Assembly: GCA_947184155.2 (NCBI GenBank)
Contig: CAMXCT020002079.1
Coordinates: 299,004-363,003 of the forward strand
Direction: 5' to 3'
DNA: 64,000 nt
DNA from: Cladocopium goreaui
Taxonomy: Eukaryota > Sar > Dinophyceae > Suessiales > Symbiodiniaceae
Positions 8,101 to 15,700 of the stretch are shown piece after piece. Both the position numbers and the translations under genes were made by a program. Position 1 is the first letter of the stretch; every line of letters begins with the position of its first letter. The notes under the pieces were generated by a model. It saw only the letters and a list, made by a program, of their open reading frames with translations. It was not told the origin of the DNA and did no database searches.

Positions 8101-10711
8101 GATGGTCAACCTCATGTTTGCTTACTTCAATGTGATATTGATAGGGGACAAAAACATCAGTGATAGGGATGGTATTCAGCTCACTGCAATGGGTGCAGAG
8201 CGTGATGACTCCCTGGCTCACTTTATAGCTCTTATCACTATCGATCACTTCGGCATTGGCGAGCACCTTGAATGTCGATCTCCCTGTCCAGAATTCATTC
8301 AGTTTGTTTGTCGTTTCATTGTTGTCACCTTTGAACCTCCACATGTCTTTGATCACTCGAGTGTTCGTCCTGAATTTCTGCTCAGTTTCCCTTTCATCAC
8401 ATATGATCCTATGGTCACAAGGACAGTCTTCGCAATCCTGTGGCACGAAATTCTGCCGTCTAGGCGTTTTGTGAATTCGGATCAATGTCTCTTCCCCTTC
8501 CCACTGCCAATAGTCTTCATTTTTCTTACTAAGTCCTTGGGATTTTCGAGTAGGACTAACATGAGGAATATTGTCATTAATTTCCGGATGTTTTTGACAT
8601 GCACCATTTGAATGCGAATGCCACCCCTCACTCCCCCCATGAACAAGGCGCATCAGCGTGTTGATCACACGTGTGGCTGGCTGAAGGCATTGGTGGGTGG
8701 GTTTCGGGTGTTGAGACGGAGATGTCTGTGCGTCTAAAAACAATGCATCAACCGAAAACATCAGCATAGGTGAATCGGCCGGATGCTTGACACGACTATT
8801 GCGTGTGGACACACCAGAGTCCCGGTGGGAGCTCGAGTGGGCAGTCTGGGCGTGTGCGTACGTTGACGACGACACCCGTTGGGTTGAAGTCGTTGATGTG
8901 GATTGTGGAACAGTTTCCGGAATCAACGGCGGCTTGCTGGGCGAATGATATTGAAAACATGCGCGCTCAACCCATTTATCAAATCGGACTGCCTGCTCTG
9001 GTGGAGATGCACGGTGTTCGACCTTTGTCCATGTGCCATTGAGAAGAATCCATGTGGATCTCAACATGTCTGGCGGTACCAGCAATCCAGGTGGCTTGGG
9101 GCGATAAAACACCGGCTGCTTGACAACAAAGATCGGATCCATACCAGGCAAGTACTGAAGCTTTTCTTTACTGGTCAACCCTTTCCTATACACTTCTTTT
9201 GGCAAAATAGGGGTTTCGGTGTATGGGAAATTAGGGATGTCCTCAGTTTTGGATTGAAAGACTTGGCGAGTAGTCATGTCGACATCAGTGCTGGGTTGCA
9301 ACATATCTAACACTTCTTTACTCTGTAAGTCTTGAGGCTCCAATAGGTTGATCAACATGCAAGCTTTCTTCCATGCCATGGGATTCCTGAACCCTTTAGT
9401 ATGGATGTCAGCTGCCATTTTGGCTGTAATTTCATAGATCAAAACGAAATGATCCTTTTGGAAATGCTCATGCATGGAGGCAATGGAGATACCATGTGTG
9501 CGCTCCAAATGACGTATGGTTGGATTGCGTCCTGATCTGACAACACCAATCATACCTTGATTATCGTCATGAAACAGGAGCTGGGGAAAAACTTTGGCTA
9601 AGACTTTCCACAGACTTAATGCGGGGATTCCCAAAGTCCTAAGAGCAGTATCAGCGGCCACTATTTCAGCTTCGGGGGTTGAATGACTAACACACCCTTG
9701 TCGCTTACTTCCACCAGCAAGTGGGAACCTTGTGAACTTACCTTGGACTTGTAAGTGCGATCCTGAAGTTGATCTTAAGGATTGAGCACATCCGGCGAAA
9801 TCCGCATCTGCAAAGAGTCCTAACGATAAATCTTCAATTTTGTCACCGACCCATCCTATCATTTTGAGGGACAATGTGGAATTAACGTAACACATTAAGT
9901 GATGAAGACGGGCGTCATCATCCTTAGTCCACTTGGTCACATTGCGTGCCGATGCATTGATGGATCTTAAAAGGTCAAACCGCGCAATGCGGGCTGCATA
10001 CAGCAGCTTCATAAGCACACTAGCTGCATGCGGAGCTAGATTCCCTCGATTCAGCGTCTCACTGTCTTGGCCAGGACGTGAGTTGTCGGTCTCGTTGAGA
10101 GCCGACATCTCCGGATCGAAAGAATGTGCACACCACGGACACTCGACTTTGCGTCTTCCATCGGAAGGAGCTCGGTATGGGCTGTATTTCGTTTCCTCTG
10201 GAAGGCTAGGAGTCGAAACCTTTTTCAGTTTTGTGTCCTTACCAATTATGTCAAGATACTTTTCTACCGATAACTTCAACAACCCTTCCATGTTGTAAGT
10301 TATGGTCTTGACTCTCTTTCCATTGTGGAGTTGGGTCTCGCCTTGGGAAAGTACACATCCAAGATAAAGACCTAAATCGGTTTCGGGTTCGATGCGCAAA
10401 ACTGTGCGCAACATTTCCCAACCTTTGGCCAAGTTTTCAGATGGTCCAGCTAGTTTGAGGTCATCTACATAGATTACCAATAACAGTTTGAGCTCATCAT
10501 GAAAATACATCGACGGCCATTCCTCTCCGATGGGTTTGAAACCAATTTCTTGGACCTTCTTATCACAATGTTGTTCCCACATCGTGCCTGAATCGGGATG
10601 TCCATATAGAGCTTTGTCAAGTCTTACGACAGGGCGTCGAAACTTCCAGTATTGAATCTCGGGTGGCCAAGCGTCGGTGGGTAATTCCACCCAACATAGA
10701 GGTCCCTTCAA
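4988..10711 (-). CDS. E1 RT C-terminal part, RNase H and 3' extension with methyltransferase-like domain
   Basis: This open frame encodes about 1907 residues; its listed start is a TTG that only marks re-entry into frame. Residues 1-130 are RT, including KALYGHPDSG and the catalytic YVDD (LLVIYVDDLKLAG, about residue 80). RNase H follows at about 290-470, with FADADFAG, STPEAEIVAAD and DDNQGMI. After a proline/serine-rich linker comes a segment with RIHKTPRR and FWTGRSTF, then a C-x2-C pair (CTHC). At about 7920-7330 comes a Rossmann-like region with FVLLCSEERNW, GPCTGGSPW, LELPRGCGYW, FDGCMYGL, KKPWKV and CDRRHDH. This series parallels motifs I, IV, VI and VIII and the C-terminal Cys/His part of C5-methyltransferase-like proteins. 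The remainder is helical, with a low-complexity G/S/P/T stretch near 5480-5720. No other function is recognised. Confidence 0.75.
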   Translation of the reverse strand: MKGPLCWVELPTDAWPPEIQYWKFRRPVVRLDKALYGHPDSGTMWEQHCDKKVQEIGFKPIGEEWPSMYFHDELKLLLVIYVDDLKLAGPSENLAKGWEMLRTVLRIEPETDLGLYLGCVLSQGETQLHNGKRVKTITYNMEGLLKLSVEKYLDIIGKDTKLKKVSTPSLPEETKYSPYRAPSDGRRKVECPWCAHSFDPEMSALNETDNSRPGQDSETLNRGNLAPHAASVLMKLLYAARIARFDLLRSINASARNVTKWTKDDDARLHHLMCYVNSTLSLKMIGWVGDKIEDLSLGLFADADFAGCAQSLRSTSGSHLQVQGKFTRFPLAGGSKRQGCVSHSTPEAEIVAADTALRTLGIPALSLWKVLAKVFPQLLFHDDNQGMIGVVRSGRNPTIRHLERTHGISIASMHEHFQKDHFVLIYEITAKMAADIHTKGFRNPMAWKKACMLINLLEPQDLQSKEVLDMLQPSTDVDMTTRQVFQSKTEDIPNFPYTETPILPKEVYRKGLTSKEKLQYLPGMDPIFVVKQPVFYRPKPPGLLVPPDMLRSTWILLNGTWTKVEHRASPPEQAVRFDKWVERACFQYHSPSKPPLIPETVPQSTSTTSTQRVSSSTYAHAQTAHSSSHRDSGVSTRNSRVKHPADSPMLMFSVDALFLDAQTSPSQHPKPTHQCLQPATRVINTLMRLVHGGSEGWHSHSNGACQKHPEINDNIPHVSPTRKSQGLSKKNEDYWQWEGEETLIRIHKTPRRQNFVPQDCEDCPCDHRIICDERETEQKFRTNTRVIKDMWRFKGDNNETTNKLNEFWTGRSTFKVLANAEVIDSDKSYKVSQGVITLCTHCSELNTIPITDVFVPYQYHIEVSKHEVDHPKVSVILWRDRENRTLEFQLSKSPCDLMTSKFAKFSLAINLIEVPRDVPCFVLLCSEERNWFTFLQNKMQDEMKFHVVPITEDDDMLSPYGICKARRCLRTKLDSVFFAGPCTGGSPWNRINRWVSEATTQLIEAKKQIFWAMWEVFTSMLCELINMGSPALLELPRGCGYWKDRRMTDLVEGTVSHEHKFDGCMYGLKSQSQETPKPIKKPWKVVTWGVSFPKLRRKCDRRHDHAECAGRETRITQVYTKWIAKIIMKGINEHVIKNSPFVNVKVRKHWKIIAPDDDWLSELSRDSENVRSHPIKLVSTNACAIRGPDAIDLSFERSLLHWYLSRSTSPLTRSSWSSAFLWHLLSEFNDNFLFRDQRSVQLLELIGALSHCYLSIRTEPLKITMTEGVDLKSLGQFSNKRTTIVQTILKETYEKVITARTPPPFRDTRNTGPRLLSSEDTVNQWIRFGMPPVIVYSAYFANTRYTNEATGEALELAYKILQRSLDSEKECLGWEFVSRGSRFVKVFTSRCPYEDNMVGLLMDENIYSRLDELWIVLTKGHFPEPFDDTHSAAFAEAKIRDMKQLYRGTPSFNTEPSATSWLAVTRTAEYFKVMDELAKVNPRSPSDNENYFATMRQMVETHIKLLRFSLRYHNQHNPHDLIILQDVMRDSVDFETERPKGRSAAQNHFLCLLTLGSTIERHKTSARGDGNFAKVAAWTEIQTSIIYSFDIPLGILIGLGYNVTIADEGARYSEKERRHACHSQLKDFITTMTETQAGTGGNLHNFDRWDEPLLINDGRLPDELDAWNNEEPSWAQDDPTGGSSAPGGTTSQGGSQAQPTATPGGSVQPKRMPRPSTSGGATSSSQSAFRTGPGPTSSSEQKETEEEDKDKTPNVDWVKRKKPSNVTTYIYAAEDYAHQEQRIAFLRSGKEFVISTVEGPHSTHVYGSNLVWKQYLRRLTFHAALSFNILTEGQLDAQMLNENDHEWLKLYLSHYDYRTRQVQRISSDGSLSDADIRYSGHCGRRPSQETQEPEQPDRSICRRKAVD
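7330..7960 (-). other. DNA C5-methyltransferase-like domain inside E1 extension
   Basis: In order on the minus strand: beta-strand-like FVLLCS (about 7950), FHVVPITEDDD, SVFFAGPCTGGSPW (7745-7785; Pro-Cys as in motif IV), a helix with FWAMWEVF, LELPRGCGYW (7587-7617; in the place of the ENV motif), FDGCMYGL (about 7510-7530), KKPWKVVTWG (about 7450-7476) and CDRRHDHAECAG (about 7390-7420). Methyltransferases of this fold often have a C-x-Y-G ... RKPTRIWTN segment and a Cys/His cluster at the same place. The canonical ENV and QxRxR signatures are absent, so activity is uncertain. A structure-based comparison would be needed to settle the fold. Confidence 0.45.
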
Positions 10712-11364
10712 CTTCGCCTGGATATAAGCTTAATTGCATCTGCGAGCTTGACAGAATGCCCAGGAAGACATCCGAAGAAATCGGCCCATCGTGAGGCTTC
10801 GAAGGATGCAGGGGAGTTCCCTAAGTCTTGAAAGAACGCTGCTTCCCAATGTTGGTTCTTCACTTGATTGCCCAGTAGAACACCTCTCCCTTTGAACTTT
10901 CGACCAGGATTACCTTCAGGAAGTTGGTAATTCTTCTCGACACATATACCATGAACTCTAGCCATATGAACTTCCTTCTTGTTCTTCTTGGCTTCCGCAA
11001 CCACGTCATCATATTCTCGGACCATTGAGAAATCAAACACTTCTTGATCTCGGAGTCCTTTCCACTCCTTGAGCATTGCTTCCTTTGCTTTGGGATTGGA
11101 TTCAATCTCTGCTCTGCCAACTGGTCGTGAAACCATGGCGTTGAAGAGCTTTCCCCCCAGACCTCCAGGAGGTACTTTGGTTCGATGGATGTTACTGGGT
11201 GCAGATGTACATGGCATAGTAGGGAATGCTATGAAATCGTCATCATCGTCTGTGGTTGTGTCCTTCATGTTCTTGACGTTGACACACTTGCCATTTTTGA
11301 TCATGGTCGATTCACCCGGCGTTGCCGTGGAAGACTTCGAGATCACACCAGCGAAGTGTTCCAA
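10708..11364 (-). CDS. E1 reverse transcriptase, N-terminal part (frameshifted)
   Basis: This 218-residue frame carries the start of the copia RT domain: EAMLKEWKGLRDQEVF near 11030, followed by KGRGVLLGNQV and ASFEASRWADFF. It breaks off just before the segment equivalent to DIxxAYLQA. The next frame picks up at about 10730 with the sense of YIQAKLKGP. At the junction the DNA reads AAGCTTATATCC. The expected reading would need one more base in the AAG-CTT step, so a single-base deletion is the simplest explanation. The N-terminal 60 residues are low complexity with a run of aspartates. Confidence 0.7.
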   Translation of the reverse strand: MEHFAGVISKSSTATPGESTMIKNGKCVNVKNMKDTTTDDDDDFIAFPTMPCTSAPSNIHRTKVPPGGLGGKLFNAMVSRPVGRAEIESNPKAKEAMLKEWKGLRDQEVFDFSMVREYDDVVAEAKKNKKEVHMARVHGICVEKNYQLPEGNPGRKFKGRGVLLGNQVKNQHWEAAFFQDLGNSPASFEASRWADFFGCLPGHSVKLADAIKLISRRS

Positions 11365-12713
11365 ACTTCACCACTCCACGATGCTTTCGGGCCACGCCCT
11401 TTCTCGACCTCCGACCACTCGTCCCATTCAGTGAGATATTCCTCGTCGTCCGGGACGTCAGTAGAAGCATCGGAACATGGGCTCGCATCAGCACTCCTTC
11501 CAATCTTCCGACAATCAATGTAACGTTTTCCATGGATGTCATCGTCATCAACGATGTCGTACATGTCAAGATATGCACTCGTACATGTGATAGGCAAAGT
11601 AACTTTGTTCTTCATCACCTCACCAACACCTGCATCGGATTTCTTCGACTTTGAGTGCGGATCGTCCTGCCCACCTTCATCGTCTTTCTCGTCATCGTCT
11701 TTGGACTTTGACATGCCTTTGTCCTTCTTTGAATCTTTCTTCTCCTTCTTCAGTGATTTCTTCTTCACTTCCTCAATCTTTCTTTTGTTCTTCTCATCGG
11801 CCTCCTTCTTTTCCAACTTCTTCTTCTCAGCCTTGAGGATGACGTTTCGGTCAGATTGAGACAGCTTTCGCCATTCTTCTGGAGAATAGGTGCCCTTAGG
11901 TCTTAATGACGTTTTGAAGAGTCTTCTACCATCTTCTCCAATCTTGTAAGGGTTTCCTTTGATATTCAATTTGACCTTCTCGCCGTCATCATTGAGGTAT
12001 ACCTTCCCGTCCCCAGCTTTGCCTGACTTCCAGTGATCTGGTTGTGCATCTATGAGTTCTTGTAAAGTCATCTCTTCTGGGTCCTTGTCATCGAAGATAT
12101 CCTCAGAGGCTTCGAGAGGCTTCTTTGAGGCTTTTCCACCACTAGGTCCAGGTCCACCGTCGTCTTCGTCATCAAGCTCATCATCGTCTTCTTCCTGTTC
12201 ATCTTCTTCATTATCATCGTCACGAGGTCTTTTGGATGAGTCACCATCAAGGAGTTCCTTTTCCTTCATTCCCTCCAAAGTCGTATTCATTCTCTCATAT
12301 TCTTGTTTGCATGGGAATGTCAATGGCGTGACCATCTCAACTTTCTCGGTCAGATGAGGTTTGAGAAGACGATGTTCTGGCTTGCTGGCATCATCACCAA
12401 GATTCTGATGTACAAACTCACTCAATGGCCAGACTTTGTATTGTCTTGACCAATGGATCCCTGGGCCAATGTGATATCCTGCGCAAACTCCTGGTATGGA
12501 ATCAGGCCCAAATTTGTGGAGTTGACCTGCTTCTCTTGTCTTCGGAGGCCTGTAGTTCACACGAGCACCATAGGGAATGAGTTTTCCAGCAAAGTCGGTC
12601 CCATGGAGTTTACACCAAGCACTGAGTTCATCATCATTGGGTTCTACGTTGAGTAGATGGCATACACAAAGGATTGCAGTTCTCCAGAAACATGGTGGTA
12701 ATCCGGCTTCTAA
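11343..12713 (-). CDS. E1 integrase C-terminal part and acidic linker
   Basis: This frame is in phase with the upstream Gag-protease-integrase frame and is separated from it only by the amber codon at 12714. The first ATG after the stop is at 12560, but homology-like sequence starts immediately (LEAGLPPCFWRTA, then RPPKTREAG). The N-terminal third is the end of the copia integrase core and its GKF/Y-type C-terminal region. The rest is a very charged linker rich in D, E and K, with a lysine-rich stretch around 11650-11850. It ends where an adjacent frame (11364-10708) takes over. The linker region is common between integrase and RT in copia elements; I see no separate domain in it. Confidence 0.7.
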   Translation of the reverse strand, partial: LEAGLPPCFWRTAILCVCHLLNVEPNDDELSAWCKLHGTDFAGKLIPYGARVNYRPPKTREAGQLHKFGPDSIPGVCAGYHIGPGIHWSRQYKVWPLSEFVHQNLGDDASKPEHRLLKPHLTEKVEMVTPLTFPCKQEYERMNTTLEGMKEKELLDGDSSKRPRDDDNEEDEQEEDDDELDDEDDGGPGPSGGKASKKPLEASEDIFDDKDPEEMTLQELIDAQPDHWKSGKAGDGKVYLNDDGEKVKLNIKGNPYKIGEDGRRLFKTSLRPKGTYSPEEWRKLSQSDRNVILKAEKKKLEKKEADEKNKRKIEEVKKKSLKKEKKDSKKDKGMSKSKDDDEKDDEGGQDDPHSKSKKSDAGVGEVMKNKVTLPITCTSAYLDMYDIVDDDDIHGKRYIDCRKIGRSADASPCSDASTDVPDDEEYLTEWDEWSEVEKGRGPKASWSGEVWNTSLV

Positions 12714-15700
12714 CTAACATGTAGATGTTGCCGTCAGAATGAATTGATTCGTTCTTTCGGCGATGGAATTTGTCTGAGGTCTTCCAGGCAGTGAATGATC
12801 AATTGGAATCTTCATCTCATTCATTGCTTCAATGAATTGTGGGGCATGATCAGAGTAGGCCTGTCTGACCTTTTTTGCGCCGATGAACTGTTTCACCGCT
12901 CTGACTACATCATCCTTGGTCATTCTGTCGGACGGATAAGCACCGATGATCCCTGTAAAACAGTCTCTGACGACTAACACTTCCTTCTCCAGCACCAATA
13001 CATCATCATGAACTTTGGATGTATCGACAGCATCGAATGTGATGAGGTCGCCGAATTTCTTGAGTTCCCTTTTGTATGATCCTCTACGAGTCTTGAAATG
13101 TTTCATCTTTGCGCGAATGCATAAATCACAGTATGGATTTTTGTATCTGTGAGTCAACTTGTGGTTCAAACTGTTTGCTTCCCTTTTGAGTGTTCCTCTC
13201 TTGGCTACCCTGGATTCACCTTCAACAACGTCGATTTCGATGTCGTCTTCATCATCTTCAGCGACTTCTTCAGGGGCTCCATGTCCTTCATCCTCCAGGT
13301 CAGTCTCTTCACCAACTGGGGGGCCATCATATGGAGTACCTGGTGCGTATCCTTCATCATCAGATGGAACTTCTTCTCCAGGTGATGCCATTTTTCTTCG
13401 TCGATTCCCTGCCTTCCTTTTCTTCTTCACCTTGAGCTTCTTGACGCGTTGGGAATCGTCTTGACTATCATTTGATACCTCGAATCCACTTTCTCCATCA
13501 AGATATACTCTTCGGGATGTTCGGCCTATCCCATCTAAGTCATCGAAGTTATCGATGCTTTCTTGGAAATGTTCAAGTAGATCACGGATCTTCGATGTTT
13601 GATGGCATTCATATGGAGTACATTCGTATGTCCCAAGATCAATGTAGGGGATGTTGTCGTGGATCGTCAGATCAATGCGTTCCCCATTCTTTGTGATCAT
13701 GAATGGCATCTTACCAGAAGGCCACACGAAGGAATATCCCTCTTCCATACATCGTTTCCCAAGAGACATCACTGATGGAGTATCATCAAGGACGTAGGCT
13801 TGTGAGATCACGTCAAAGGTTCCCAAGTCAATCTCGGCTTCTGTTGGAGTAGCAGTTGAACCGTTCGCAGTGTGGAACATGATGGGATCACAAATCCTTT
13901 TCTTCAAGTTCATTCTTTCAGCTTTTCGTGCAGAGATAAGATCATGTCCGCTACCGGAATCAAGAATGAATCTTCTATCTTTGGCTTGTACAGGTAGTGA
14001 AATGCACATAAGATTCTTGGATTTCTTGAGGGATCCTTCAACTTCGTGCTCAACAAGCTCTTCCAAGAAGACTAAATCCTCGTTGTCATTGTCCAATTTG
14101 ATCAGCATATCGAACTTCGGGCCGATAATAATTCTCACCTCATCCACGTCGCGATGGAATCCGGTGTTGGTCATGATGATAGCTTTGGCTCTTGCCCGAG
14201 TTTGACCAAGAGTACTGTCAGATTTGGACTGATCATCTATCAGGTCTTCGATCTTCCTGAACACATAGGGCTTGTTGGGATCACGATATCCCTCCGGGTA
14301 GTCCTTGATAGGAATCTTGTGGACTTCAGGTTCCAGGTCGAACGTGATCTTGCGAGCATCGGGAGACTTCTTTGCGCTGGCTATCCTCGGTGAGGAATAA
14401 TCCTTTGCATCTTCGGTGTCGCTATCAAAGAAGGAATCAATAGTAATGGGAACCGCTTTCTTCTTCTTGTCTTTGTTGCTGGCTCTTTCAGAGGATGCTG
14501 ATGGGGATTGGTCTGCATGTAGAAACTTGCATTTGCTTCCAAATGTACAGGTACCTTTCTGCCACTGCCAGCATACTCTCTTCTTGGGTCCAGCTGATGA
14601 AGAACTTCCCTTACTCCTCCTTCCAGATGAGTCTCTGCTTCGACTTCTACCTTTCTTATCTTTCATCTTGGCATCGTAGACCTTCTGAGAATGACTGTAG
14701 AGACACTTATCACCTTTGTTACATCCACCTTTATTGAAGAAGTAATTGCAGAATATCTTCTTCTTGTCAGTGGGTGATGATGATCTTCCCTTCCCACCTT
14801 TGCCCTTGCCTTTCTTGTTCTTGTCGGCATGGGACTTCGGAGAAGGTGTGGGAAGGACAGATGCAGCTTCACTTTTCGCCTTGGCTTTGGGCTTCCCTTT
14901 GGGAGGATCACCGGCGGATGAAGCAGCTGCAGCGTCTTCCTTCTTCGTCTTGGTGGGCGCAGCAGTTCTTACGTCGTCTTCCAAGGCTGGTGAAGTCTTG
15001 TTAGAAGTCAACGACAACTTGACTGCACGCTCTCTATCTTTCAACAGTCTTTCTTGCTTCCCTCTGGCAATGTATCCTTTGATCATGTTGAGTAGGAAGT
15101 CATAGGTCTTTTCAGGATGCCCTTCATCAAAGGTACGATATCGGCTGATATCAAAGTGCATAAGCTTTGAATGTTCAATTTTCCGGAACCGCGTGTCACG
15201 CAGGGAGTTCGTAGAAGGTCGATCATCATGCTTCATGTTGTACACAATGTCAAGCCATTTGTTGTAGAAGGCCTCAAGTTGGTCATCTCCATAATAACTG
15301 AACACGTACAAATGATGAGAGTTGTAGAGGACTTCAGTGTGGTCAGGTGACTTGAAGCTTATCAAAATCATTGCGAATAGCTCTCGTCCCTTAATGAAGT
15401 CTCCACTCTTCCCATACATCTGGTTCTTCATGGACATGTCATACTTCACTTGCATAGACTTGTCCCCAGCATTGTCGATGACTTTCCTCAAAGCATTGGA
15501 GAGCTTAGCATCTATGGATTGGAATCTCACTTCAGGTGCCTTGGCTAGTGCTTCCAAGTCTGGTTGATCTGCGAGACATGGGGCTAGCCTTGCTTTCCAA
15601 TCTTCATAATGTCGATCTCCGCTTGCAACGCAAACTTCATGAACAACACTTCCCTTCCAGGATGAAAGTTCAGTGGTCTTAGGCCATGGTTGTAGATTGA

